From Chromatiales bacterium (lineage in GTDB: Bacteria; Pseudomonadota; Gammaproteobacteria; Chromatiales; Chromatiaceae), in contig JAKSCN010000102.1 in assembly GCA_022360595.1 (NCBI GenBank), positions 1-18,005 of the forward strand: a DNA stretch of 18,005 nucleotides. Reading direction: 5' to 3'. Every line of letters begins with the position of its first letter. The first letter of the stretch is position 1. The notes below the pieces were generated by a model. It worked only from the letters and a program-made list of their open reading frames with translations. It ran no database searches and was not told the origin of the DNA. A program made the translations under genes and the position numbers. Of the stretch, positions 7,084-14,788 are shown piece by piece.

Positions 7084-7809
7084 TTAGCTACGGTTGTCGG
7101 CATACTGCGAAACGATGCCCGACCACGTTTTCTCTATCTCGGGCAGCAGTTTCTTGAAGGCTTCCTTTTCTGTTGAAACTCTCAAATCATCAACCGCATC
7201 CGAAGTGCTCCAGACACTCGCATATTTGCTGTCTTTAGCGGTTGCCTCAGACAGGCCAAATAGATATTCACTACGTACATCAAAAAAAGCTGCAGATACA
7301 GTGGTTGTAACCGATACCTCTTTATTCTTTAAAAAACCGAGAGAGAGAACATTGAGCGGCGCAAATTTTTGCTCACCCGCATGGAAAGAGGTGTCAAAGG
7401 TATAGATTAACAGGATATCGGCTTTGAGTCTGGCGGATGCCTCTCGCAACGCCTTGATTGAATCCAGATTGGTTGGCAGAAGTATACGGTTCAGAGGTGC
7501 AATAGCGCGCACTTGTGGAAGTTCTGCAAGCCGCTTGAAATCCTCTTCACTCTCTACTTCGCGTGTTGTCACCACACTGTAGCGGCCCGTGCCAAAGCTG
7601 CCGATTTTATAGGATAGGTAACCTGGCGCCTGCACTCTCGCTACCGATATGTTTGCCGGGAAGGGCGCCGCGGGCCTTTTCGACATCAGTGCATTTATAT
7701 CGGAATCGGCCAGGTCGCTTAGCTGTACACTGCCGCCAGGTGTTGTATAGGAGGCACAGCCTCCAAGTAACAATAAAATGCTCAATACTGCGAGCCGTAT
7801 AGTTTTCAT
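7084..7809 (-). CDS. Putative lipoprotein of unknown function, 241 aa
   Basis: Exported lipoprotein. The N-terminus has Lys2/Arg5, a hydrophobic core and a lipobox LLGGC with the lipidated Cys at residue 18; residue +2 is Ala, which by the usual E. coli rule favours sorting to the outer membrane. After a short linker rich in Ser/Gly the mature part (~35-241) is a soluble mixed domain with no cysteine or obvious catalytic motif. The central segment (LKADILLIYTFDTSF, residues ~128-142) and TTTVSAAFFDVRSEYLFGLSEA (in part, ~168-189) recall envelope proteins in which a conserved strand reports 'type of variable assembled', but I cannot assign a family. ATG at 7809 is preceded by ACAGGAAAAGTT, a good ribosome site. 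It is 114 nt downstream of the secreted lipase-like gene on the same strand; a shared role in the envelope is possible but unproven. Confidence 0.8.
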   Translation of the reverse strand: MKTIRLAVLSILLLLGGCASYTTPGGSVQLSDLADSDINALMSKRPAAPFPANISVARVQAPGYLSYKIGSFGTGRYSVVTTREVESEEDFKRLAELPQVRAIAPLNRILLPTNLDSIKALREASARLKADILLIYTFDTSFHAGEQKFAPLNVLSLGFLKNKEVSVTTTVSAAFFDVRSEYLFGLSEATAKDSKYASVWSTSDAVDDLRVSTEKEAFKKLLPEIEKTWSGIVSQYADNRS

Positions 7810-7923
7810 AACTTTTCCTGTGTCGTACTTCTTGTGGTTGATAGTGTCAAATCAAAAAATTGGAACTTTTATACCTTGGGAATTAAATAAAGGATTATTG
7901 TGTTGCAATGCAGAGCAGCACTG

Positions 7924-8637
7924 TTATGACTGTTTAGTCTCTTCCCGGTCAAACACTCCATGTTTGAGAAAGTGAATAATCTGATCAATCACATTGCTGT
8001 TTTTCATCATAAAGGTATGAATTACTGGAAGTGCTATATGATCTGACATGCCTTCAAGCTTAGTATTTTCTAGAGTGACTTTTCCGTCGTCCTGATCGGG
8101 TAACATTGTAGATAGGATAAGATTGATGCTGCGTGCTCCCGCTATAATACCAACTTCAAAGTTCGCAGGCCCCAGTTGGTTAGGTACGCTTAGCTCTCCA
8201 GTGCCAAGCTGCATACCTGCGGGGCCATTGATAAGCTTGAATCCAGGAAAGTTTTTGAGCTTATCCACAACTTGGCTCCCTTTATTGGGTGGACCAAGCA
8301 TAACAATTCGGCCTAAGTGATCAATGGTATAAGCAGTTAGATACTGCCGAACCAAAATACCGCCTAATGAGTGTGTTACAAAGTGAATTTTGCTTTCTAA
8401 CGGGCACTTGCCCAAAGCCTCTGTGATAGCTTCCTTCGCCAGCTTTTCTATGTTGTGTTTAGTCGAAGGGTAATTCTGATTGACAGTGTGATAACCAGCA
8501 TCATGCAGTGTTGATTCAATAGTGGATAATGAATGATTGCTTCTCGCTAGTCCATGCAAAAGAACAACGCACTCTTCCGCTTCAGCTTGCGCCGGAAGGA
8601 TAAATCCAGCTATGACTATCCACTTTATTAACTTCAT
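7924..8637 (-). CDS. Secreted alpha/beta-hydrolase, lipase/esterase-like
   Basis: A 237-residue alpha/beta-hydrolase with a Sec signal peptide (residues 1 to ~20, probable cleavage near AQAEA), so it acts in the periplasm or outside. The oxyanion-loop motif VVLLHGLARSN (24-34) is followed by the nucleophile elbow THSLGG (88-93, Ser90). DDGKVT (183-188) probably provides the Asp, and VIHTFMMKN (205-213) the His (H207), giving a complete triad. GPPNKGS (115-121) is typical of bacterial triacylglycerol lipase-like esterases of this size. Substrate is likely an ester of short to long chain fatty acid; not determinable here. No clear Shine-Dalgarno precedes ATG 8637. Base composition is AT-rich relative to the flanking housekeeping genes, fitting an accessory gene. 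Confidence 0.85.
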   Translation of the reverse strand: MKLIKWIVIAGFILPAQAEAEECVVLLHGLARSNHSLSTIESTLHDAGYHTVNQNYPSTKHNIEKLAKEAITEALGKCPLESKIHFVTHSLGGILVRQYLTAYTIDHLGRIVMLGPPNKGSQVVDKLKNFPGFKLINGPAGMQLGTGELSVPNQLGPANFEVGIIAGARSINLILSTMLPDQDDGKVTLENTKLEGMSDHIALPVIHTFMMKNSNVIDQIIHFLKHGVFDREETKQS

Positions 8638-9091
8638 TTGAGCTTGGTTACATGCAAGAACTCTGACACAAAATAATAAGGAATTTTATTCTGGGAAAGG
8701 AAGGTGGCGATTAGCTTCATGCCGGAAGAGTATCCCTTAATTTTTTAAAAAAGGGTATCAGAAATTTTGTTGTTGCGAAACACGGGATTGAATACCCTGA
8801 GGTGTGTTTATGATTAATTAAATATGGAGTGTTTCTATTCCTCGCATATGCACGAATAGAGTTATGGTTGCCAAATCTGTCTAACCATCACTAAGTTCCA
8901 GAAGAGCAGTAATTTTATCAGGCAGGTGTCTGAGGTGATCATCAGGGCTGAGAATAGGGTGGTCGGTGCCAGGCAATAGGGGAGCAGATCGGCGGAAATG
9001 CGCCTCTCAGAAAATTCTTTCTGACTCGGACATGTACTTTTGATTGTTATAGAATGAGTGCTGGCAAGAACGCAGATAACAAATTGATTGT
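8638..9091. other. 454-nt intergenic region between divergent lipase and ptpA genes
   Basis: No convincing gene. Near 8733-8758 is an AT-rich hairpin (CCCTT, then an AATTTTTTAAAA core, then AAGGG). At 8837-8859 TATTC and GAATA flank the palindrome GCATATGC. The part from about 8862 on is less AT-rich, and a minus-strand frame of 93 codons crosses into the ptpA 5' end; it has no family features and I treat it as chance. This is the right boundary of the accessory block. Confidence 0.5.
9045..9053 (+). promoter_or_regulatory. Candidate extended -10 promoter for ptpA
   Basis: TGTTATAGA matches the extended -10 pattern TGnTATAAT with TATAGA at 9048-9053, 38 nt before the ptpA ATG. No good -35 hexamer lies at the right spacing, which is tolerable for extended -10 promoters. 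No strong Shine-Dalgarno precedes the ATG. Confidence 0.35.
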
Positions 9092-9571
9092 ATGAAGAAA
9101 ACAAAAGTTTTGATGGTCTGTATGGGTAATATTTGTCGCTCACCTACCGCTCACGGGGTTTTCCAGTCGCTGGTTGATGAAGAGGGGTTGAGTGATTGTA
9201 TCGATGTCGATTCAGCGGGTACTCATGCCTATCATGTTGGGGAGAGTCCCGATCCACGTTCTCAGCAGACAGCTATGCGTCACGGTTTGGATCTGAGTGA
9301 TCAGCGTGCCAGACAGGCGGTTGCTGAGGATTTTCACCGGTTCGATTATGTATTGGCGATGGACCAGGATAACTATTACAACTTGCAGATGATTTGCCCT
9401 CCGGGCTTGGAGGAGAAGCTCCACCTGTTCATGGACTTTTCAGAGGAGTATTCGGAGCGTGAAGTGCCCGATCCTTACTATGGTGGTGGCCGCGGTTTTG
9501 AGCATGTGTTCGAGATGGTGACCTCGGCTGCACGAGGCCTGTTGCAACAGATCAAAGAACGCCACTGCTAA
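9092..9571 (+). CDS. ptpA: Low-molecular-weight protein tyrosine phosphatase
   Basis: Cytoplasmic phosphatase that removes phosphate from tyrosine in proteins; bacterial members often act on tyrosine kinases of polysaccharide export or have unknown targets. The 159-residue length is typical. The P-loop CMGNICRS (10-17) supplies nucleophile Cys10 and Arg16, followed by SPTAHGVF; DSAGTHAYHVGESPDPR (40-56) is conserved, and the general acid is Asp127 in VPDPYYGG. In Pseudomonas the orthologue lies directly after kdsB and is followed by murB; here five minus-strand genes separate it from kdsB, and murB is missing. It is therefore expressed on its own, and ends at a hairpin shared with convergent rne. 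No tyrosine kinase or capsule gene is nearby. Confidence 0.94.
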   Translation: MKKTKVLMVCMGNICRSPTAHGVFQSLVDEEGLSDCIDVDSAGTHAYHVGESPDPRSQQTAMRHGLDLSDQRARQAVAEDFHRFDYVLAMDQDNYYNLQMICPPGLEEKLHLFMDFSEEYSEREVPDPYYGGGRGFEHVFEMVTSAARGLLQQIKERHC

Positions 9572-9595
9572 TTACTAGCAAATTAGTGTGAAGAG

Positions 9596-9630
9596 GCCCT
9601 AGCCAGATTCTTGGTGGATCTGGCCAGGGC
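9596..9630. terminator. Bidirectional hairpin between convergent ptpA and rne
   Basis: 13-nt arms GCCCTAGCCAGAT (9596-9608) and ATCTGGCCAGGGC (9618-9630) pair with a single A/C mismatch around a 9-nt loop. The stem is GC-rich and lies 25 nt after the ptpA stop and 9 nt after the rne stop. T-runs on either side are weak (TATTTC on plus, CCTCTTC on minus), so termination may be partial or the hairpin may protect 3' ends. Confidence 0.7.
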
Positions 9631-9638
9631 TATTTCAG

Positions 9639-12620
9639 CTATTCGCCTTCAGTGGGTTTGGCAGAGGTGTCAGCTCTGTTTGTTGCCACTGGCGCGGACT
9701 CAATTACCTTTGGTTCCGGCGCTTTAGGCGTGGGTTTACTTTCAGCGGCTTCGACTGGCTCAGCGGCTGCTTTTTTCGGTGCCTTTTTATCCGTTGCGGC
9801 CGGTTTGCTCTCCTTGACCTCGGGTTTGGCCTTCTCTTCTGCCTCGACTTTGGGTTTAGGCTTGGGTTTTGCTTCAGATTTCTCTGGAATAGCAGGGGCC
9901 GGTTGAGCTTCCTGAGGTTTGGCTGGCTCTTTAGGTGCAGTCTGTTCCCGCTCTGCTCGAGGCTTGGTTTCTATCTGATGCAGTTTTCTTTGAGGCTTCT
10001 CTTTCTCTTCCTGCTTTGGTGGTTCAGCTTTTTGTGTCGGCTTGGGCGTTTCAGGTTGAGACTCTGCGACAGGAGTACGCTTTTCTGACTGCTCGGGTGC
10101 TTTACTTTCGCGCTTGGCAGCTACCTGTTTATCGGCAGGCTTATCACCATCAGCGGACTTAGCATCCTCTTTCTGCTTTTCGCTGCGTTTGTCACTATCC
10201 TGTCGGCTACGCGACTGGCGGCGAGGTTTTCGCTCTTTCGGTTCTGCATCACCTTTGGCATCCACCTGAGGTTTGGCTTCGTCCGGCGATTGCTCTTTGG
10301 GCCTCTGATCTGCAGTAGCTGTTTCAGTGGATTTTGCAGCGGGTCCAGTCTGTTGATCGCTTTCGCCTTGCTGTGGAGCGGACTGTTCTCCCTCTTGAAC
10401 CTGCTGTTTTGGGCGGCGTGAGCGGCGCGAGCGACTGCCCGAACCACGGCGTTCGCGAGACTCTTTGGCCTCCTCTTTATCAGCTTCTTGTTTGCTCTCC
10501 AAACCAGCTTCAGCCGCTTGAGTATCGGCGCTGCTACTCTGTTCACTTGTGGATTCAGCCGCATCTTCGCTTTGATTCGGGCTGCGACGACGCTTTCTGC
10601 CGCCACGACGGCCGCGCCGTGAGGCGCGCTTTTCGCCATCCTGACTGCTTTGCTGGCGCTTATCTTCACCAGTTTCCTGCTGTAGCTTCTCCTCTTCGGC
10701 AACATCTTTGCCACGGGTGCTCTGGCTACGGCTTTCAGCGGATTTACGTTCGCCAGCCGGTTTGCGCTGTGCCGGTTTCTTGGTTGTGCCATCTCTATCT
10801 GAGGCGCCGCCACGCCGGTTGCCACTGCGTTGGCCTCGGCTGCGATCACCACCACGGCCCCGATTGTTACCACGGGCTCTGCTCTCGCGTTTTTGCTCGA
10901 CAGGGGCTTCCTCTTCCTGCTCGGCATTGTCGCTGAACAGCCCGAAAGTGCTCAGCATGCGTTGCAGAAAGCCCTGTTTCTGTTGATTTTCGGCTTTACT
11001 GCTCTGAGGGGCAGGGGAGGTGGGGGTAATACGCTTGACCGCCGGCTCTTCGCTCTTGATCTCTTGAGCCTTGGCTGCCTCTGCCGTCACCTTCTCCGGC
11101 TCGCTGATCATTTTGTAGCTGACCGCCTCCTCGCTACCAGCGCTGTCCTGGGCGCGAATGCGTTCAATTTCGTAATGGGGGGTATCCAGGTGGATATTCG
11201 GCACCAACACTACATTGACCTTTTGGCGCTGCTCGATATCGTGGATCTGCTGACGCTTCTCATTGAGCAGATAAGTACCCACATCAACCGGCAGTTGGGC
11301 GATGATCTTAGTGGTGTTCTCCTTCATCGCATGCTCTTCGATGATACGCAGGATGAACAGAGCCAGAGATTCCACGCCGCGGATAAAACCGTGGCCATCA
11401 CAGCGTGGGCAGACATGTTGGCTGGATTCACCCAGAGAAGGGCGCAGGCGCTGGCGGGACATTTCCAGCAGGCCGAAACGGGATATACGGCCTATCTGTA
11501 CGCGGGCGCGATCCTGCTTCAATGCCTCTTTCAGACGATTCTCCACTTCACGCTGGTTGCGGGTGGGAGTCATATCGATGAAATCGATGACAAACAGACC
11601 GCCCATGTCGCGCAAACGCAGCTGGCGGGCGATTTCGTCGGCTGCCTCCAGATTGGTGTTGAGGGCGGTCTCCTCGATATCGGAACCCTTGGTTGCGCGG
11701 GCCGAGTTGATATCGATTGAGGTGAGCGCCTCAGTGTGGTCGATAACAATTGCACCACCTGAAGGGAGGTTGACCTCGCGCTGAAAGGCCGATTCGATCT
11801 GACTTTCGATCTGATAACGGCTGAACAGCGGTACCTCTTCCTCATAATGGCGGATTTTACGCCGGTACTGCGGCATGACCTGCTCAATGAATTCGCATGC
11901 CTGCTGATAAACCTCGGGGTGATCGATGACGATCTCGCCGATATCCGCGCGCAAATAGTCGCGAATTGAGCGAATAATGACATTACTCTCCTGATAGATC
12001 AGGAATGGGGCCGATTTCTCTTCGGCAGAGGTTTCAATGGCGCCCCAGAGTTGAAGCAGATAGTCCAGATCCCACTGGAGTTCTTCAACATTTTTGCCGA
12101 CACCGGCAGTGCGCACAATCAAGCCCATACCTTCCGGAATGGTGAGGCTGCTCATCGCCTCGCGCAACTCGCTGCGATCTTGACCCTCAATGCGACGGGA
12201 AACACCGCCAGCCCGGGGGTTATTGGGCATCAATACTAGATAACGGCCGGCGAGAGAGACAAAGGTGGTGAGGGCTGCGCCCTTGTTGCCACGCTCCTCT
12301 TTCTCCACTTGGATGACCACTTCCTGGCCTTCGCTGACAGCATCTTTGATGCTGACGCGTCCTCCACCTTCCAGGGCTTTTTCGCTGAAATAGCTGCGGG
12401 AGATCTCTTTAAGCGGGAGGAAGCCGTGACGTTCAGAACCGTAATCGACGAAAGCCGCTTCCAGACTGGGTTCAACTCGAGTGATACGTCCTTTATAAAT
12501 ATTGGCCTTTTTTTGTTCTCTTCCAGGAGTTTCGATATCCAAATTATATAGTTTTTGACCATCCACAATGGCCACGCGCAACTCTTCCGGCTGAGTTGCG
12601 TTGATCAGCATTCTCTTCAT
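9639..12620 (-). CDS. rne: Ribonuclease E
   Basis: Endoribonuclease E, the core of the RNA degradosome, cleaving single-stranded AU-rich RNA for mRNA decay and rRNA/tRNA maturation. The 993-residue protein has the catalytic N-terminal half in order: S1 domain (~35-120, KANIYKGRITRVEPSLEAAF), 5' sensor region, DNase I-like domain with catalytic Asp303 (SIDINS) and Asp346 (FVIDFIDM), and Zn-link C404-PR-C407, all at the numbering known from E. coli. The C-terminal half (~490-993) is a low-complexity scaffold: a membrane-binding amphipathic segment (GFLQRMLSTFGLFSD, ~549-563), Arg-rich RNA-binding patches (~578-604 and ~664-679), then a long Lys/Glu/Pro/Ala/Gln tract. The terminal residues do not match the E. 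coli PNPase-binding tail. It is convergent with ptpA and divergent from rluC. Confidence 0.97.
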   Translation of the reverse strand: MKRMLINATQPEELRVAIVDGQKLYNLDIETPGREQKKANIYKGRITRVEPSLEAAFVDYGSERHGFLPLKEISRSYFSEKALEGGGRVSIKDAVSEGQEVVIQVEKEERGNKGAALTTFVSLAGRYLVLMPNNPRAGGVSRRIEGQDRSELREAMSSLTIPEGMGLIVRTAGVGKNVEELQWDLDYLLQLWGAIETSAEEKSAPFLIYQESNVIIRSIRDYLRADIGEIVIDHPEVYQQACEFIEQVMPQYRRKIRHYEEEVPLFSRYQIESQIESAFQREVNLPSGGAIVIDHTEALTSIDINSARATKGSDIEETALNTNLEAADEIARQLRLRDMGGLFVIDFIDMTPTRNQREVENRLKEALKQDRARVQIGRISRFGLLEMSRQRLRPSLGESSQHVCPRCDGHGFIRGVESLALFILRIIEEHAMKENTTKIIAQLPVDVGTYLLNEKRQQIHDIEQRQKVNVVLVPNIHLDTPHYEIERIRAQDSAGSEEAVSYKMISEPEKVTAEAAKAQEIKSEEPAVKRITPTSPAPQSSKAENQQKQGFLQRMLSTFGLFSDNAEQEEEAPVEQKRESRARGNNRGRGGDRSRGQRSGNRRGGASDRDGTTKKPAQRKPAGERKSAESRSQSTRGKDVAEEEKLQQETGEDKRQQSSQDGEKRASRRGRRGGRKRRRSPNQSEDAAESTSEQSSSADTQAAEAGLESKQEADKEEAKESRERRGSGSRSRRSRRPKQQVQEGEQSAPQQGESDQQTGPAAKSTETATADQRPKEQSPDEAKPQVDAKGDAEPKERKPRRQSRSRQDSDKRSEKQKEDAKSADGDKPADKQVAAKRESKAPEQSEKRTPVAESQPETPKPTQKAEPPKQEEKEKPQRKLHQIETKPRAEREQTAPKEPAKPQEAQPAPAIPEKSEAKPKPKPKVEAEEKAKPEVKESKPAATDKKAPKKAAAEPVEAAESKPTPKAPEPKVIESAPVATNRADTSAKPTEGE

Positions 12621-12652
12621 TTTATATCTGTTCTCACAGCACGCTGAAGTCT

Positions 12653-12681
12653 GCTAACAGTTTGTTTTTCAAAGTGTTAGC
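12653..12681 (-). promoter_or_regulatory. Stem-loop in rne leader near the start codon
   Basis: Arms GCTAACAGTTTG (12653-12664) and CAAAGTGTTAGC (12670-12681) pair over 12 nt with one mismatch around a 5-nt all-T loop on plus (AAAAA on the rne transcript). It lies 33 nt upstream of the rne ATG, and the start itself has only a weak ribosome site (GTGAGAACAG). The position suits control of translation or RNase E self-cleavage. Its A-rich loop lacks a following U-run, so a terminator is unlikely. Confidence 0.5.
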
Positions 12682-12999
12682 ACTACTCACCCTCTGGGGC
12701 GGCGGGAAGGTCTATCTCCTTGCTAAAGGTTAGATGACAGCATTTCCAGCTATCACGCTACGGAGTTGTCCATACAAGACAAGTACTCCACAACGTAGTT
12801 GCACCAGGTGGCGTGCTTTATCAAATTGTAAATCTCTGCCTCGGTATATACGGCCAAGGCACTTCGTGTATCTTCAGACAGCCGACGACTTTGCCATCGC
12901 TTTTCCGATGCCACGCCATTTTGCGTTCACTAGGGCATCGTGCAAAGGTCGTGCGATCTGTCTTCGAAGCCGGAAAATATTATTCCCACTCCGAAAATA

Positions 13000-13032
13000 T
13001 TGACTCATTTCTGGTGGATAGCTTGCTAAGAT
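13000..13032 (+). promoter_or_regulatory. Candidate promoter for the rluC operon
   Basis: TGCTAAGAT at 13024-13032 fits an extended -10 (TG-n-TAAGAT). TTGACT at 13000-13005 is a good -35 hexamer, but 21 nt from that -10 is too long, so the extended -10 would carry most of the contact. rluC starts 85 nt downstream; the leader would overlap the divergent rne promoter. Confidence 0.3.
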
Positions 13033-13058
13033 AGGCAGCATTTTTCCACCATCGCGGC

Positions 13059-13087
13059 AGTATAGCGATCTTATCGCAATGCATCAA
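13059..13087 (-). promoter_or_regulatory. Sigma70-type promoter for rne
   Basis: On the minus strand TTGATG (-35, complement of 13082-13087) and TATACT (-10, complement of 13059-13064) are separated by exactly 17 nt. Matches to consensus are 4/6 and 5/6. It points toward rne, which starts 439 nt further on. Confidence 0.6.
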
Positions 13088-13116
13088 ACCTCGATGAAAC
13101 TGGTAATATCCATTAA

Positions 13117-14070
13117 ATGTCAGACTCTGCAGTAAAAAATAGTAAAGTTACCCACCATACCGTCGAGGCCGATTTTGCCGGCCAGCGTATCGATAACTTC
13201 CTGATCAAGCTCTTGAAGGGGGTGCCGAAGAGCTATATCTACAGAATTCTACGCAAAGGTGAGGTGCGGGTTAATAAGGGACGAATCAAGGCCAACTACC
13301 GGGTTCAGGCGGGTGATGATATCCGTATTCCACCGCTGCGAGTAGGCCAGGAGTCCAAACCCGGTGTTGTTCATAAGGGGCTGCTGCAGAGGCTAGAAAA
13401 AGCTATAGTATTTGAAGATAACAAGCTGATTATACTAAATAAGCCGTCAGGAATCGCAGTGCATGGGGGCAGTGGTCTGAGTTTCGGGGTGATTGAAGCG
13501 CTGCGACAGTTACGGCCTGAACAGCGGCATCTGGAGCTGGTCCATCGGTTGGATAGGGACACCTCCGGTTGTCTCGTTATTGCCAAAAAGCGCAGTGCGT
13601 TGCGGGGATTGCATGAACTGATCCGGGAAAACAGGGTCGATAAACGTTATCTGGCACTGGTGGCTGGACGCTTTCCGAAAGATAAAACCGAGGTCAATCA
13701 ACCGCTGAGAAAGAACACCCTACAAGGTGGCGAACGGGTAGTGCGGGTGGCTGCCGACGGTAAACCGGCAGTAACGCGATTCAGTGTCATTAGGCGGTTT
13801 GCCGATGCGACGTTGATCGAGGCAAAACTGCTCACCGGGCGAACCCACCAGATCAGGGTCCATACAGCCTACTTGGGCACCCCTATTCTCGGCGACGATA
13901 AATACGGTGATGCCGATGAGAACAAGCGTTTTCGTGACCGGGGGCTAAGACGGCTGTTTCTACATGCAACGTCACTCCGGTTTAAGTTGCCGGATGAAGA
14001 GGATCGACGCTTTGTTGAGGCGCCGCTGGATGATGAACTACAACAACTGTTAGATGTATTAACCGAATGA
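13117..14070 (+). CDS. rluC: 23S rRNA pseudouridine synthase RluC
   Basis: Converts uridines 955, 2504 and 2580 (E. coli numbering) of 23S rRNA to pseudouridine. The 317-residue protein has an N-terminal S4 RNA-binding domain (~22-75, QRIDNFLIKLLKGVPKSYIYRI) and a RluA-family catalytic domain with HRLDRDTSGCLVIAKK (143-158), in which Asp146 is the catalytic residue; LLTGRTHQIRVH (238-249) and LGDDKYG follow. RluC over RluA or RluD rests on the S4 domain together with the conserved rne-rluC divergent pair. ATG 13117 has only a weak ribosome site. The stop overlaps the HAD phosphatase start as ATGA. Confidence 0.95.
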   Translation: MSDSAVKNSKVTHHTVEADFAGQRIDNFLIKLLKGVPKSYIYRILRKGEVRVNKGRIKANYRVQAGDDIRIPPLRVGQESKPGVVHKGLLQRLEKAIVFEDNKLIILNKPSGIAVHGGSGLSFGVIEALRQLRPEQRHLELVHRLDRDTSGCLVIAKKRSALRGLHELIRENRVDKRYLALVAGRFPKDKTEVNQPLRKNTLQGGERVVRVAADGKPAVTRFSVIRRFADATLIEAKLLTGRTHQIRVHTAYLGTPILGDDKYGDADENKRFRDRGLRRLFLHATSLRFKLPDEEDRRFVEAPLDDELQQLLDVLTE

Positions 14071-14747
14071 GCAGATTTAAATTACTGGTATTTGATTGGG
14101 ATGGAACTTTGATGGATTCCGAGGCACGCATCGTCGCGTGCATGCAGGCGGCCGCTCAAGATTTAGAGTTAGCTGTGCCGAGTAATGACGAGGCGCGCAA
14201 TATTATAGGTTTGGGATTGGCTGAAGCGGTGAAGACGCTGTTTCCGAATCAAAGTGAGCAGCTAACGCAGCAGGTGGTAACACGCTACCGCTACCACTTT
14301 CTGGGTGGAAACCCGACCAAGTCAGAACTTTTTGCAGGCGCTGATGAGGTGATTAAAACGCTGAGCAAGCAGGGCTATCTGCTGGCTGTGGCGACAGGGA
14401 AAGGGCGTCAAGGACTGGATAGGGTGCTGGAAGAGACTGCCTTGGGAGCGTATTTCCTAGCCACCCGTTGTGCCGATGAGACCCTTTCCAAACCCAATCC
14501 TGAAATGCTTAACCAGGTAATGGATGAGCTTGGAGCCACACCGGATGAGACACTCATGATCGGCGATACAGAGTATGATCTGCAGATGGCCAACAACGCC
14601 AACACGGCCAGCCTGGCGGTCAGTTACGGCGTGCACTCTGTAGAGCGTCTGATGCAGCATCAGCCATTGGGCTGCATTGATCGAATTACCGATTTGGTAA
14701 GCTGGCTGGAGAACAACAGCTCGGCCACCACTCAACAGATGGCTTAG
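14067..14747 (+). CDS. HAD-superfamily phosphatase (Gph/PGP-like)
   Basis: A 226-residue haloacid dehalogenase-superfamily hydrolase. Motif I is FDWDGTLMDS (9-18, nucleophile Asp10, acid/base Asp12), motif II the Thr in VATGKGR (108-114), motif III Lys142 in SKPNPEM, motif IV IGDTEYD (165-171, Asp167 and Asp171). A helical cap (residues ~18-85) marks subclass I, as in phosphoglycolate phosphatase. Substrate is not fixed; this position after rluC is shared with Pseudomonas (the PA2974-type gene). It overlaps the rluC stop by 4 nt, so it is translationally coupled, and sppA follows 41 nt later. Confidence 0.92.
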   Translation: MSRFKLLVFDWDGTLMDSEARIVACMQAAAQDLELAVPSNDEARNIIGLGLAEAVKTLFPNQSEQLTQQVVTRYRYHFLGGNPTKSELFAGADEVIKTLSKQGYLLAVATGKGRQGLDRVLEETALGAYFLATRCADETLSKPNPEMLNQVMDELGATPDETLMIGDTEYDLQMANNANTASLAVSYGVHSVERLMQHQPLGCIDRITDLVSWLENNSSATTQQMA

Positions 14748-14788
14748 AGATAGCCTAATATACAACTTATGAAGGCCTGGAAATTACT

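Larger units (their letters stand above)
12621..13052 (-). promoter_or_regulatory. Long rne 5' leader, probable autoregulatory region
   Basis: If the promoter at 13059-13087 is used, rne mRNA starts near 13052 and has a leader of about 430 nt. No credible ORF is seen in it on the rne strand. E. coli rne also has a long structured leader through which RNase E controls its own mRNA stability; a comparable role here is inference from position and length. A stem-loop about 33 nt from the start codon is listed separately. Confidence 0.5.

Noticed and set aside
4081..9091. Transposon, prophage or defence island in the accessory block
   Set aside because: No transposase, integrase, terminal inverted repeats, target duplications or nuclease/toxin genes are visible; the genes are ordinary metabolic and envelope types.
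8862..9143. 93-codon minus-strand frame overlapping the ptpA start
   Set aside because: It overlaps the conserved P-loop coding region of ptpA, lacks a ribosome site and family features.
9639..11000. DNA repeat array or CRISPR in the repetitive-looking rne 3' half
   Set aside because: The repetition is of amino-acid composition, with no regular spacing or identical repeat units.
10121..11720. Several long open frames on both strands across the rne 3' half
   Set aside because: They follow from the skewed, low-complexity composition of the RNase E scaffold (Lys/Glu/Arg/Ala codons) and have no start signals or domains.
12734..13034. Plus-strand frames of 73-89 codons in the rne-rluC spacer
   Set aside because: Composition does not look coding, no family features, and the region is better explained as the rne leader with divergent promoters.
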